Source: an uncultured Flavobacteriaceae bacterium (lineage in GTDB: Bacteria > Bacteroidota > Bacteroidia > Flavobacteriales > Flavobacteriaceae). From it: DNA of 64,000 bases. A program made the position numbers and the translations under genes. Positions 1 to 9,592 of the stretch are shown piece after piece. The first letter of the stretch is position 1. Each line of letters opens with the position of its first letter. Where the stretch lies: NCBI GenBank assembly GCA_943789455.1, contig CALSUE010000007.1:124001-188000 (forward strand). The letters run 5' to 3'. The notes below the pieces were generated by a model. It worked only from the letters and a program-made list of their open reading frames with translations, did not search any database and was not told the DNA's origin.

Positions 1-936
1 CCCCAACAACTCACATGTAATTCCTAATCCATAGCAAGTTACTGCAATTGTTTGTGCAATATCCGGAGCTTTATTTAAATCAATAGTAAGATGTTCTTTA
101 TTCGCTTCTTTAGTTTTCCTTAAGACTATACTATTGGTCTCATAAACAGTTTCTACACCAAAAGATGTATAAATTTCTGCAAGGATTGCATCTCCCTGTA
201 AACTTTCTTTTTTATAAGATGACAATCGAATTTCAGAACCAACACTACTTAACGCGGCTATTGAATAAAAATAAGAAGCCGAGCTCCAATCAGACTCTAC
301 TTCTATGGTATGTTTATTTGCTTCTTCAAAAGGATTTATTTGAATAATCTGACTCTCAAAGGAGGTCGTAATTCCAATTTGATTCAACAAAGACAATGTC
401 ATATTGATATAAGGAATAGAGGTGATTTCACCTACTAACTCAACACGTAAACCATTAGGTAGGCTGGCAGCAATGAGCAACAAGGCTGAAATATATTGAC
501 TACTAATATTACCATTAATTTTCACCTGGTCTTTGATGAGTTGTTTTCCAGTAATTTTTAATGGTGGAAAACCTTCATTTCCAAGATAAGAAATCTCTGC
601 TCCTAGAGTTCTTAGTGCCTCTACCAAAACTTTAATCGGTCTTTGATGCATTCTCTCAGAACCAGATAAAATAGTTGTTCTTTTTTGTTGTATTGCAAAA
701 AAAGCGGTTAAGAAGCGCATAGCAGTTCCAGCATGACCAACGTTTATTTCAGCATCTTGTGAAGAAAGTGCAGCTTGTAAATGATGAGTATCATCAGAAT
801 CTGATAAATTATGTATGGTAATTTCTCTAAATAATTTTTGCAAGACCAGCATTCTATTCGATTCACTTTTAGATCCAGAAATAAAAATATCTTTCAAAAT
901 ATTAGTATTGTCAATTCCTTTGATACAAATTTTCAT
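1..936 (-). CDS. aroA: 3-phosphoshikimate 1-carboxyvinyltransferase (EPSP synthase), 3' end outside window
   Basis: The gene joins shikimate-3-phosphate and PEP in the sixth step of the shikimate pathway in the cytoplasm. The reading frame is open from the ATG at 936 to the window edge, giving 312 residues of a protein that is usually about 400-430. Visible family motifs are GSKSESNR at residues 21-28 (substrate-binding loop), a GHAGTAMRF segment near residue 67 (the family GN-GT-R motif, here with GH in place of GN), and a DWSSASYF segment in the second half that matches the family D-S-A-YF motif. The frame is intact as far as it can be seen. It is divergent from the next gene, with 56 bases between the starts. 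Only the C-terminal part is missing, so the identification is firm. Confidence 0.95.
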   Translation of the reverse strand, partial: MKICIKGIDNTNILKDIFISGSKSESNRMLVLQKLFREITIHNLSDSDDTHHLQAALSSQDAEINVGHAGTAMRFLTAFFAIQQKRTTILSGSERMHQRPIKVLVEALRTLGAEISYLGNEGFPPLKITGKQLIKDQVKINGNISSQYISALLLIAASLPNGLRVELVGEITSIPYINMTLSLLNQIGITTSFESQIIQINPFEEANKHTIEVESDWSSASYFYSIAALSSVGSEIRLSSYKKESLQGDAILAEIYTSFGVETVYETNSIVLRKTKEANKEHLTIDLNKAPDIAQTIAVTCYGLGITCELLG

Positions 937-992
937 AATCTACTTGGTCTCATTTTAAATTCTTAAATTTAGGCTTCAAAAAACAAACTCAC

Positions 993-3900
993 ATGAAAAA
1001 ACTATTAATTATCCTTTTATGCCTTCTTTTTTCTGAAGGATACAAAGTTAACGCTCAAAAGAATACTACCAAATATTCTGAAGATTTTTATAACGCTACC
1101 GAATGGAGAAATATTGGACCGTTTAGAGGAGGTAGAAGTGCTGCTGTGACAGGTGTAGCAGGAAAAGCAAATCTATTCTATTTTGGATCTACTGGTGGTG
1201 GTGTTTGGAGAACTACAGATGCAGGAAATACTTGGGAGAATATTTCAGATGGATTTTTTGGTGGATCAGTGGGTTCTGTTGCGGTAAGTGAATGGGACAA
1301 TAATGTTATTTATGTTGGTAATGGAGAGAAGACAGTTCGTGGAAATGTTTCCTCCGGAGATGGAATTTGGAAATCCGTAAATGCTGGAAAAACATGGGAG
1401 CCTATGGGATTAAAAAATGCCAGACACATTCCAAGAGTTCGTATTCATCCTAAAAATCCAGATATTGTATATGCTGGAGTAATGGGTGACCTTTACAAAT
1501 CCTCTCAAGAAAGAGGGGTTTACAAATCTACAAATGGTGGTAAAACTTGGAGTAAGAAATTATTTGCAAATAAAGATGCTGGAGTTGTAGATTTAATTAT
1601 GGATCCAAACAACCCAAGAGTTTTATATGCTACGACATGGAATATTAGAAGAACTCCATACAGCTTGTCTAGTGGAGGAGACGGCTCCGCTCTGTGGAAA
1701 AGCACTGACGAAGGTGAAACTTGGACTAATATTTCTACACACAAAGGATTGCCGGGCGGTATATGGGGAATTAGTGGTGTAACAGTATCTCCAGTTAATT
1801 CAGATATTGTTTGGGCATTAATTGAAAACGAAAAGGGAGGAGTTTACAAATCTACAGATGCAGGTAAAACTTGGAAACTCATCAATAGTGAACGAAAATT
1901 ACGTCAACGAGCTTGGTACTATACTCGATTGTATGCAGATACTCAAGACGAAAATATAGTATATGTGCTCAATGTAAGATATCATAAATCTACAGATGGC
2001 GGAAAAACATACAAGACGTTTAATGCACCTCATGGAGACCATCATGATTTATGGATTGCTCCAGAAGACAATCAGCGAATGATTATTGGTGATGATGGTG
2101 GCGCTCAAGTTTCTTTTGATGCAGGTATAAATTGGTCTACATATATGAATCAACCAACATCGCAATTCTACAGAGTTACCACAGATAATCATTTTCCATA
2201 CCGTATTTATGGAGCACAACAGGATAATTCTACTGTTAGAATAGCCCACAGAACTCAAGGGAGATTTATTGGTGAATCTAATTGGGAGTCTACTGCAGGA
2301 GGAGAAAGTGCTCATTTAGCTATAGATCCTTCAGATAATGATATTGTTTACGGAGGAAGTTATGGTGGATTGCTAACCAGACAAAATCATAAAACAGGGG
2401 AGACAAGAGCGATTAATGTTTGGCCAGATGATCCAATGGGGCATGGAGCTGAAGATTTTAAATATCGTTTCCAATGGAATTTTCCAATCATGTTCTCACC
2501 GAATCATAACAATAAATTATATGCAGCCTCTAACCATTTGCATATGACAACAAATGAAGGACAATCCTGGGAAATTATAAGTCCAGATTTAACAAGAAAT
2601 GACCCTTCTACGCTTAAATCTTCCGGTGGCCCTATCACAAAAGACAATACAGGAGTAGAATACTATGCCACAATTTTTGCTGTAAATGAATCTAAACAAG
2701 AGGAGGGTTTACTATGGACTGGATCTGATGATGGCTTGGTACATGTAACCAAAGACGGCGGAAAAAACTGGACAAATGTAACTCCTAAAAAAATGCCTGA
2801 ATGGATGATGATTAATTGTATTGAAATTGATCCATTTACAAAAGGTGGAGCCTATGTGGTAGGAACAAAATACAAATCTGGTGATTACTTGCCTTATATC
2901 TATAAAACAGAAGATTACGGAAAAAATTGGAGACAAATTACCAATGGAATTGGTGCTGAAGATTTTACACGTGCTCTAAGGGCAGATCCGAAGCGCAAAG
3001 GATTGTTGTATGCTGGAACAGAAAGAGGAATATATATTTCCTTTGATGATGGAACTAGCTGGAACAAATTTCAATTAAATTTACCTGTTGTACCGATCAC
3101 AGATCTAGCCATTAAAAACGATAATTTAATTGCTGCAACACAGGGTAGATCTTTTTGGATGATTGATGATTTAACACCATTACATCAACTATCATCTAAT
3201 CTTGTAAAAGAAGATGTTATTTTATTTAAACCTCAAGATAGTTACCGTATGGGTGGGGGAAATGGAAGAACATCTAAAACTTCGGGAACTAATCATCCTG
3301 GGGGAGTTGCCATCAATTTTTTCATCAAAGGAGATGAGGTAAAAAAACCTGTTTCTCTTCACATTTTTGACAATGCTAATAATTTAATTAAAACATTTAG
3401 CACCAAACCAAATAAAAATAAAAAGGAAGAAAAACTAACCTTAGACAATGGTAATAATATTTTCTATTGGGACATGATGTACCCAGGTGCAGAAAAAGTA
3501 AAAGGAATGATTTTGTGGTGGGCGTCTTTAAATGGCCCAATGGCATTGCCTGGAAATTATAAAGTAACCTTAACAATGGGGGAAATCTCAAAGTCTCAAA
3601 ACTTTACTATTCTAAAAAATCCAGTTTCTGAAACTAGTATAGCAGATGCTACTGCTCAATTTAATTTCATTAATGACATCAATACCAAGGTAACAGAAAT
3701 TCACAAAGCATTAAAAAATGTGAAAAAAGTAAGAGCCCAAGTAAAAGCACTTAAAAAATCAATTAAAGGTAAAGAGAAACATGCAGGATTAATAACCTAT
3801 GCAAATAACTTACTTAAAGATATGACCTCAATTGAGGAAACTTTATATCAAACAAAAAGTAAGAGTAACCAAGACCCTTTAAATTTCCCAATTAGGCTAA

Positions 3901-4100
3901 ATAACAAACTCGCCCATTTAAATTCACTAACAAGAATTGGTAGTTATGCTCCAACTCAGCAAGCCATAGATTTTAAAAATGAAATCAATAAAAAAATTGA
4001 TCAAGAGCTAGCAAAACTCTATGACTTATTTGACAATAAAGTAAAAGTCTTGAATCAAAAAGTGAAAGACAGTCAGATTGATTTAATTCAATTGGACTAA
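993..4100 (+). CDS. Secreted BNR/sortilin (VPS10)-type repeat protein, 1035 aa
   Basis: This is a large exported beta-propeller protein of the WD40/YVTN/BNR-like class, often annotated as a glycosyl hydrolase. It has a Sec signal peptide (residues 1-21, hydrophobic core and cleavage near NAQ). Residues about 40-720 hold many Asp-box-type repeats of the form KST-D/N-GGKTW (for example KSTNGGKTW, KSTDAGKTWK, KTEDYGKNW). A coiled-coil-prone, Lys-rich region follows at about 900-1030. No catalytic residues can be assigned, so hydrolase activity should not be assumed. The C terminus does not look like a T9SS sorting domain, so it is more likely periplasmic or anchored by another route. The gene stands alone and is followed by a strong terminator. 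Confidence 0.85.
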   Translation: MKKLLIILLCLLFSEGYKVNAQKNTTKYSEDFYNATEWRNIGPFRGGRSAAVTGVAGKANLFYFGSTGGGVWRTTDAGNTWENISDGFFGGSVGSVAVSEWDNNVIYVGNGEKTVRGNVSSGDGIWKSVNAGKTWEPMGLKNARHIPRVRIHPKNPDIVYAGVMGDLYKSSQERGVYKSTNGGKTWSKKLFANKDAGVVDLIMDPNNPRVLYATTWNIRRTPYSLSSGGDGSALWKSTDEGETWTNISTHKGLPGGIWGISGVTVSPVNSDIVWALIENEKGGVYKSTDAGKTWKLINSERKLRQRAWYYTRLYADTQDENIVYVLNVRYHKSTDGGKTYKTFNAPHGDHHDLWIAPEDNQRMIIGDDGGAQVSFDAGINWSTYMNQPTSQFYRVTTDNHFPYRIYGAQQDNSTVRIAHRTQGRFIGESNWESTAGGESAHLAIDPSDNDIVYGGSYGGLLTRQNHKTGETRAINVWPDDPMGHGAEDFKYRFQWNFPIMFSPNHNNKLYAASNHLHMTTNEGQSWEIISPDLTRNDPSTLKSSGGPITKDNTGVEYYATIFAVNESKQEEGLLWTGSDDGLVHVTKDGGKNWTNVTPKKMPEWMMINCIEIDPFTKGGAYVVGTKYKSGDYLPYIYKTEDYGKNWRQITNGIGAEDFTRALRADPKRKGLLYAGTERGIYISFDDGTSWNKFQLNLPVVPITDLAIKNDNLIAATQGRSFWMIDDLTPLHQLSSNLVKEDVILFKPQDSYRMGGGNGRTSKTSGTNHPGGVAINFFIKGDEVKKPVSLHIFDNANNLIKTFSTKPNKNKKEEKLTLDNGNNIFYWDMMYPGAEKVKGMILWWASLNGPMALPGNYKVTLTMGEISKSQNFTILKNPVSETSIADATAQFNFINDINTKVTEIHKALKNVKKVRAQVKALKKSIKGKEKHAGLITYANNLLKDMTSIEETLYQTKSKSNQDPLNFPIRLNNKLAHLNSLTRIGSYAPTQQAIDFKNEINKKIDQELAKLYDLFDNKVKVLNQKVKDSQIDLIQLD

Positions 4101-4116
4101 GTATATTTTACTCATT

Positions 4117-4145
4117 AAAAAAAGCGACCAATGGTCGCTTTTTTT
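4117..4145. terminator. Bidirectional rho-independent terminator
   Basis: A run of A, the stem GCGACC/GGTCGC with an AAT loop, and a run of T. It lies between the BNR protein gene and the convergent small membrane protein gene, so it can serve both strands. Confidence 0.85.
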
Positions 4146-4195
4146 AATCAACATAAGGTGACTGGACATCTGACAATCACCAATTTATAGTTTTA

Positions 4196-4444
4196 TCATT
4201 TCATATTCTTGTTCGAAACGTAAATACCATAAATAAAACCAGCGATTACTTTACTTGAAAAAAAACGTATCCAAAGCTGATTGCTAAAGTTTTTATCTAA
4301 AACAGCATCCCAATTTCCTGAAAAGACATCTGAGAAACTATTAAAACATAAAGATATAATTGTAATTAAAACAACAAATACAGCCCCAACTTTCATCACA
4401 TTAGACCAAAAGGCTGCTTTTTTAATATTTTTAGATAATGCCAT
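4196..4444 (-). CDS. Small membrane protein, unknown function (82 aa)
   Basis: I do not recognise this family. The protein has a basic N terminus (MALSKNIKKAAFW), one clear hydrophobic segment at about residues 17-36 and a second weaker one at about 62-74, so it is probably an inner-membrane protein with two segments. Its ATG follows the TAG stop of the MazG-like gene with no spacer (TAGATG), which indicates translational coupling and supports it being a real gene. An ORF on the other strand over the same bases has no such support. It is the last gene of the minus-strand run and is followed by the terminator at 4117-4145. Confidence 0.6.
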   Translation of the reverse strand: MALSKNIKKAAFWSNVMKVGAVFVVLITIISLCFNSFSDVFSGNWDAVLDKNFSNQLWIRFFSSKVIAGFIYGIYVSNKNMK

Positions 4445-4771
4445 CTACTGTAGTTTTTTATTATTTTGATGACGATTATGGTCACGTTTTGTTTTAACAT
4501 CTAACTTTTTATTGAAGGATTCTTCTAGATTAATTCCTGTTTGATTCGCTAGACATAAAACAACAAACAATACATCTGCAAGCTCCTCCCCTAAATCTTT
4601 TCCTTTGTCAGATTCTTTTTCAGACTGTTCGCCATATCTTCTTGCGATAATTCTAGCGACTTCACCTACTTCTTCAGTAAGTTGTGCCATATTAGTAAGC
4701 TCATTAAAATAACGAACACCATGATTTTTTATCCAATCGTCTACTTGTTGTTGTGCGTTTTCTATATTCAT
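4445..4771 (-). CDS. MazG-like nucleotide pyrophosphohydrolase (108 aa)
   Basis: This is a small all-alpha NTP pyrophosphohydrolase that would hydrolyse (d)NTPs to NMP and PPi, a house-cleaning role in the cytoplasm. The metal-binding pattern is visible as EEVGEVAR at about residues 33-40 (E-x2-E) and as GEELADVLF at about 61-69 (E-x2-D). The length matches single-domain MazG proteins (about 100-120 residues), not the two-domain E. coli MazG. The small membrane protein follows directly and is probably translated by coupling. The substrate cannot be told from sequence. Confidence 0.85.
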   Translation of the reverse strand: MNIENAQQQVDDWIKNHGVRYFNELTNMAQLTEEVGEVARIIARRYGEQSEKESDKGKDLGEELADVLFVVLCLANQTGINLEESFNKKLDVKTKRDHNRHQNNKKLQ

Positions 4772-4856
4772 CTTTAGGTTCCTAGAATTAAATGTAAAGT
4801 TACGATGTTTCTTTATTGTTTTTTAATTGAGTTCTTCATCACATCTTTTTGAAGAT

Positions 4857-5522
4857 TTATCTCATTTTTTTTAGTAAAGTTAAAAATTTATCTCTCATAA
4901 TCTCTTTTGCTCCTAGTGTTTTCAGATGATCATTATATACCTGGCAATCAATTAATTTATACACATTGGATTGAACCAAATGAATAAATGCAACTTTTGA
5001 AGCATTTGAAACTTTAGAAAACATGCTTTCACCACAAAACACATTGCCAATTTCTAGCCCATATAACCCGCCTACAAGAACCTTTTTAGCTTTCCCGTTT
5101 TCACTTAAATCTGTATTTGGCAACCAAACTTCAATTGACTTTGCAAGACCTCTTTTAAAAAGCGTTATATACGCTTGCTCCATTTCATTTGTAATCCAGG
5201 TTCCATATCCATCTTTACGAGCTATATTTTTACATTGAGATATGACTTCTTCAAAAGCTTCATTTTGAGTAATTATAAATTTCTCTTTTTTAAGAATATT
5301 TTTCATTGATTTAGAAACTTTCAATTCCTCGGGAAATAAAACCATTCTTTTAATTGGACAATACCAAACGATAGGTTCGTTTTCAGAATACCATGGAAAA
5401 ATACCATGTTGGTATGCAAAAATTAATCGTTCAGGACTTAAATCACCTCCTAAAGCAATAATACCATCTTTACTTGTTGATTGATACGATGGAAATTCTA
5501 TTTTTTCTGAAAGCCAAATCAT
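4857..5522 (-). CDS. aat: Leucyl/phenylalanyl-tRNA--protein transferase
   Basis: The enzyme moves Leu or Phe from aminoacyl-tRNA to the N terminus of proteins with basic N-terminal residues, marking them for ClpAP through the N-end rule. The GIFPWY motif follows an ALGGDLSPERL segment, and the C-terminal region has FCGESMFS, typical of the GNAT-like core. I chose the ATG at 5522 (MIWLSEKIEFP, 221 aa), which matches the usual family N terminus. A longer frame from 5549 would overlap the upstream transporter gene. With this start there is a 4-base gap to the transporter stop at 5527, so the two are probably cotranscribed. Confidence 0.93.
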   Translation of the reverse strand: MIWLSEKIEFPSYQSTSKDGIIALGGDLSPERLIFAYQHGIFPWYSENEPIVWYCPIKRMVLFPEELKVSKSMKNILKKEKFIITQNEAFEEVISQCKNIARKDGYGTWITNEMEQAYITLFKRGLAKSIEVWLPNTDLSENGKAKKVLVGGLYGLEIGNVFCGESMFSKVSNASKVAFIHLVQSNVYKLIDCQVYNDHLKTLGAKEIMRDKFLTLLKKMR

Positions 5523-5526
5523 GAAG

Positions 5527-6903
5527 TTAAAATAATAGAATACCAACAATATATATTACACTTCCTACTAACATAGCAAATAGCGTGTAGGGTAATATCT
5601 CTTTCGCTTTTAATTTTGTAATGCCTAAAAGCGGTAATGCCCAAAAAGGTTGAAGCATATTAGTAATTTGATCACCATAGGCCAAGGCCATAATTGCTTT
5701 ATTTAAGGGAACTCCTAATTTTAAAGCAGACTCAACAACTATGGGACCTTGAATTACCCATTGCCCTCCTCCACTTGGCACAAAAACATTTACCAACCCA
5801 GCACTAAAAAAAGTAACTATTGGTAATGTTGTTTCAGTTGAAAAGGAAACAAAAAAATCTGAAATTTGAGTTACCATTCCACTAGAACTCATAATTCCCA
5901 TAATTCCAAAGTACAGAGGAAACTGAATTAGGATACCTGAAATATCTGCTATAGATTCTAGCACTGCACTAGTAAAATTCTTGAAACTACCATGAAATAA
6001 AATCCCTAAGCCTAACATTAAAAAATTAATGAGATTTGGGGTGATTTTTAAAATTTTTATCGCATCAAAGTATTGGTAAAAAAAAGTAATAAGAATTAGT
6101 GACCCAAAAATAGTAGCTAAAATTTTTGAGTTATCTAACCGATCCTTTTTTAGTAATGGTTTTTCGTCTTGATGCATTTTATACTGTGAAAGGTTAATTT
6201 CTGTAGGCTGAGAATTTTTACCCAAAACATAAAACATTCCACTAATCACAAAAACTACTATTGCGAAAATTAATAGGTTAGAAAAACTGAAGATTGTTTG
6301 ACTAAAATCTATAGATGAAGGAACTTTATGCAAAAACTCAAAAGAATTATTTTTCATAATATTGGACAGATGCCCTACTTCATTTATTTTAATTGGAGCA
6401 GATCCAGAGATTCCCCCATGCCAAACCATCATCCCCATATAGCCTGAAGCACCAACTATAGGATAATTTAATTTTAGATTGTTTTGCTGAGCATGCTCTG
6501 CGATTTTACGAGCTAATAAAGCCCCAAAAATGAGTCCTAACCCCCAATTAAAAAAAGCAACTAACATGGTTAAACTGGCAACAATAGCTGCACTTGAGGC
6601 TGTATCTGTACAATACCTTGTAATTTTCATTATCAAATTGCTAACAGGCTTACTCAATACCAAAACATGTCCTAAAACTAAAATTAACATCATTTGATAC
6701 GCAAATTCTAATAAACTGCTAGACCAAATTCCCTTTTCCCAGAATTGTAATATCTCTACAGCATAATCCCCAATGCCAATCATACTTGGTTTTGTGAAGA
6801 TTAATGCCAAGAAAATAGTTAAGATGGTTAAAAGAACAGCAATTGTAAATGGAGAAGGCAAGAATTTCTTAAAAAAAATCTCAATTGCTTTAGTAATATT
6901 CAT
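5527..6903 (-). CDS. Short-chain fatty acid transporter, AtoE/TIGR00366 type
   Basis: A 458-aa polytopic inner-membrane protein with about a dozen hydrophobic segments. It matches the AtoE family, which takes up short-chain fatty acids such as butyrate or acetoacetate. Conserved-looking family stretches include PSGGGQWVIQGPI near residue 370 and the YGDQITNMLQPFWALPLLGI region near 395-415. No atoDAB genes for acetoacetate use lie nearby, so the substrate is unproven. It is the first gene of a minus-strand run with aat directly downstream. Confidence 0.85.
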   Translation of the reverse strand: MNITKAIEIFFKKFLPSPFTIAVLLTILTIFLALIFTKPSMIGIGDYAVEILQFWEKGIWSSSLLEFAYQMMLILVLGHVLVLSKPVSNLIMKITRYCTDTASSAAIVASLTMLVAFFNWGLGLIFGALLARKIAEHAQQNNLKLNYPIVGASGYMGMMVWHGGISGSAPIKINEVGHLSNIMKNNSFEFLHKVPSSIDFSQTIFSFSNLLIFAIVVFVISGMFYVLGKNSQPTEINLSQYKMHQDEKPLLKKDRLDNSKILATIFGSLILITFFYQYFDAIKILKITPNLINFLMLGLGILFHGSFKNFTSAVLESIADISGILIQFPLYFGIMGIMSSSGMVTQISDFFVSFSTETTLPIVTFFSAGLVNVFVPSGGGQWVIQGPIVVESALKLGVPLNKAIMALAYGDQITNMLQPFWALPLLGITKLKAKEILPYTLFAMLVGSVIYIVGILLF

Positions 6904-7002
6904 AACGGTTATTTTACAAGCTAAAATATAAAGAAAAGTTAATTATTTTGTTTTCTATTTCCTAAGAGATAATTACTGCTTATTTTTGTAGTCCCTTAGG
7001 TT

Positions 7003-7608
7003 ATGAAAAGAAGAAAATCAAAAACAAAATTACTACACCAATATTACAGATATACTGGCTTTTATACTTTTATTGGTAACAGTTTAAAAAAATCTGCAAT
7101 TCCAGTTATACTTATCATTTTTGGATTGTATTTGGTTAATGAATTTGTATTTACAATCGATGACGGATTGGAGTTTTTAACTCAAACCTTTTCAAGAACA
7201 GGTGTTCTTATTGTTTTTTTTATATCTGAAACATTATTAGGTTTAATTCCTCCAGAAATTTTTATTGGTTGGTCAAAAAAAACAGCTACACCCATTTTAA
7301 ACTTATCCATCCTAGCAACACTGTCTTATACTGGTGGAATATTATCTTATTTTATTGGAAAAACGATTCAAAAAATAAATACTGTAAAAAATTATCTAGA
7401 AATAAAGATGGCAAAGCATTTAAAAAACACTGGGAAATGGGGTGGTTTTTTAATTCTTATTGGAGCTCTATTACCTGTCCCTTTTTCAATCACATGTGTA
7501 GCTGCAGGAATGATAAAATATCCCTTGAAAGGAGTTGTTTTATTTGGTCTGTTTCGTTTCGTAAGGTTTGCATTATATGCATGGGCAATTTTTAACGTAG
7601 TCAATTAA
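7003..7608 (+). CDS. VTT/DedA-like membrane protein (201 aa)
   Basis: The protein has a basic N terminus and about four to five hydrophobic segments (near 33-50, 68-85, 97-115, 148-170 and 175-195). The segment around residues 140-170 with GALLPVPFSITCVAAGM resembles the G-x(n)-P-x-P core of the VTT (SNARE-associated/DedA) superfamily, whose members flip or transport lipids such as undecaprenyl phosphate. The substrate is unknown here. A DUF1456 gene follows 19 bases later on the same strand. Assignment is by topology and this motif only. Confidence 0.6.
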   Translation: MKRRKSKTKLLHQYYRYTGFYTFIGNSLKKSAIPVILIIFGLYLVNEFVFTIDDGLEFLTQTFSRTGVLIVFFISETLLGLIPPEIFIGWSKKTATPILNLSILATLSYTGGILSYFIGKTIQKINTVKNYLEIKMAKHLKNTGKWGGFLILIGALLPVPFSITCVAAGMIKYPLKGVVLFGLFRFVRFALYAWAIFNVVN

Positions 7609-7627
7609 AAACTAGTATCTTTATCTT

Positions 7628-7867
7628 ATGGGATTAACAAATAATGATATTTTTAAAAAATTAAGAGTAGCTCACAAGCTTCGTGATAATGATATTGTAG
7701 ACATTTGCAAACTTGTAGATTTTAAAGTTTCAAAAAGTGAATTAGGTGCTTTTTTTAGAAAAGAAGATCATCCAAAATATATGGAATGTGGAGATCAAAT
7801 TTTAAGAAACTTTCTAAATGGTTTGGTAATACATTTAAGAGGTCCCATGCCTCCAAAAAAAGAGTAG
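7628..7867 (+). CDS. DUF1456 family protein, single-repeat form (79 aa)
   Basis: This matches the DUF1456 family (E. coli YehS). The repeat signature is visible as NNDIFKKLRVAHKLRDNDI, FRKEDHPKY and CGDQILRNFLNGL. YehS is about 156 residues and contains two copies of this unit. This protein contains one copy and a short basic tail, which is a form also common in Flavobacteriia. The function is unknown for the family. It may be cotranscribed with the VTT-like gene just upstream. It ends 8 bases before the convergent MscS gene. Confidence 0.8.
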   Translation: MGLTNNDIFKKLRVAHKLRDNDIVDICKLVDFKVSKSELGAFFRKEDHPKYMECGDQILRNFLNGLVIHLRGPMPPKKE

Positions 7868-7875
7868 TTTTTTTT

Positions 7876-9495
7876 CTATTCTTCTTTTAAATTTTGTTTA
7901 AAATCTGAAACTACTTTATTCATTGCATCATCAATTCTTTTTTTATCGTTGTTGTAATTAAATTCTAATGATTTTTTTTCAGGAAATTGTTCAATCATTA
8001 CAGTTGTTGAAGGAAAGGCAAAATCAACCCCTAATTCTTTTGCTAGTTTAACGATAGCAATATGGATTTGATGTCTTGACTTTTGTTCACTAGACCAAGC
8101 CAAATCCTGTAAATACATATTCATCAAAATTAATAAGGAAGAATCTCCAAAACCTGTAAATTCTACATTATAAGAATCAGATTTAGTATCGGGATGTGCA
8201 ACAATAATCTCACGAACACCCTTTACAAAAGCTTCTATTAATTCTGGTGGAGTATCGTAACGTAATCCTAGTTGAGTATTATATCGCCTGTAAAGCCTTA
8301 GACCACTATTATTTATTACTAGCTCAGATAGTTTACTATTAGGTATTTGAAATATTGAGGTATCTGCTGCTCTAATTCTTGTAGATCTAAAACCTACCTC
8401 TTCAACAGTTCCTATCACTTCACCCGCAGAAATCCAATCTCCTATATGGAAGGGTTTATCCACAAAAATCATAACGGTTCCAATCAGGTTTTTAACGGTG
8501 TCTTGAGATGCAAATGCTAATGCTAAACCTCCAATCGAAGCACCTGCTAATATAGTTGCCGCATCAACACCAAAAAGAAGAAGTACTTTAAAGGCTCCGA
8601 TAATAAAGATAATTACTGTAGAAAAATTTCTTAAAATAGGGGTCAGTTGGTCATCCAATTTACCCTCAGTTTTCTGTGTGTATTCTTGATAAAAGCTTAT
8701 TAAAACTTGTGCCAATTTTAGAAATACGTAAATCCAAAATACTGTAGCGGCTATGTTAATACCTAAAAATATCCATCTATTAATTTCTAGGCTAAATTGT
8801 AACGAAGGAAAAACCATGTCTAATAATTCAATGGCAATCAATAAACTTATTGGGTGGGCTAATTTCCTTAGCGTTTCATTAACTTCATCACTGTTTTTAA
8901 TGTACTTATAAAGAATTCTCTTTAAAAATAAAAATGCCAGTTGTTTTGCAATCATAAATACAACAAAGGCTAATACTAGTAAAAGTAAAAGAGAGATGTA
9001 CTGCCAAATTTCAATGGAGAATATCTTTTTATGCCCAGCTCCTGGAATACTATTTTGAATTTTCTCAATATACCACGGGAATATTTCTGCATATAATACA
9101 TCTAGGTTTTGAATGGTCTCTGACGAATAGTACCAAGAGTTACCCGACTTCTCTAAAGAGACCAAAGGCATACGTTCTGGGAATAGAATGAGCTTGTGTT
9201 GGGCTACAAAAGATATCGTATCTGTAAACATAGAATCATTAGAAATTCTATTAAAATCTATTTTTAATCCTTTTCCGTCTAAAATTCTTTTGATCTTAAC
9301 CACTGCCTCAAGAGCCTCTTTTTGATCTAATCCATAAATAGTTTGCGCAGCTTTCTCCGGTTGATAAGAAGTCGTTTGCAAAAAATACATGTGTGTGTAA
9401 ACAGTAGCTCTAGGATTTGATAAGTCTACTTCTGGTGCGTTTTGACCAAATGAATAATTAAAGACTAATAGCAGTAAAAACAGGATATTTTTCAT
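7876..9495 (-). CDS. MscS-family mechanosensitive channel with periplasmic N-terminal domain
   Basis: A 539-aa protein predicted to open under membrane tension and release small solutes during osmotic downshock. The signal peptide covers residues 1-17 (cleavage after FG). A soluble periplasmic region of about 150 residues follows, then three to four membrane segments between 165 and 320. The MscS pore helix and beta domain contain ILAGASIGGLALAFASQDTVKNL and a VEEVGFRSTRIRAADTSIFQIPNS stretch. The extra N-terminal domain makes it longer than E. coli MscS (286 residues). It stands as a single minus-strand gene. Confidence 0.9.
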   Translation of the reverse strand: MKNILFLLLLVFNYSFGQNAPEVDLSNPRATVYTHMYFLQTTSYQPEKAAQTIYGLDQKEALEAVVKIKRILDGKGLKIDFNRISNDSMFTDTISFVAQHKLILFPERMPLVSLEKSGNSWYYSSETIQNLDVLYAEIFPWYIEKIQNSIPGAGHKKIFSIEIWQYISLLLLLVLAFVVFMIAKQLAFLFLKRILYKYIKNSDEVNETLRKLAHPISLLIAIELLDMVFPSLQFSLEINRWIFLGINIAATVFWIYVFLKLAQVLISFYQEYTQKTEGKLDDQLTPILRNFSTVIIFIIGAFKVLLLFGVDAATILAGASIGGLALAFASQDTVKNLIGTVMIFVDKPFHIGDWISAGEVIGTVEEVGFRSTRIRAADTSIFQIPNSKLSELVINNSGLRLYRRYNTQLGLRYDTPPELIEAFVKGVREIIVAHPDTKSDSYNVEFTGFGDSSLLILMNMYLQDLAWSSEQKSRHQIHIAIVKLAKELGVDFAFPSTTVMIEQFPEKKSLEFNYNNDKKRIDDAMNKVVSDFKQNLKEE

Positions 9496-9592
9496 GTGTA
9501 AATTGTTAATTACTCATTAAATTTAATTCAAATTTAAACCTTTTCTGATTTTATAGCCTAAAAAAAATATAATAAATAGTTTACTTAGTTGT

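Noticed and set aside
1520..2315. Long antisense ORFs within the BNR protein gene
   Set aside because: They lie opposite a strongly supported repeat protein, their products have no family features, and repeats in the sense gene explain the open frames.
993..4100. T9SS C-terminal sorting domain on the BNR protein
   Set aside because: The last residues are Lys/Asp-rich helical sequence with no typical CTD beta-strand motif.
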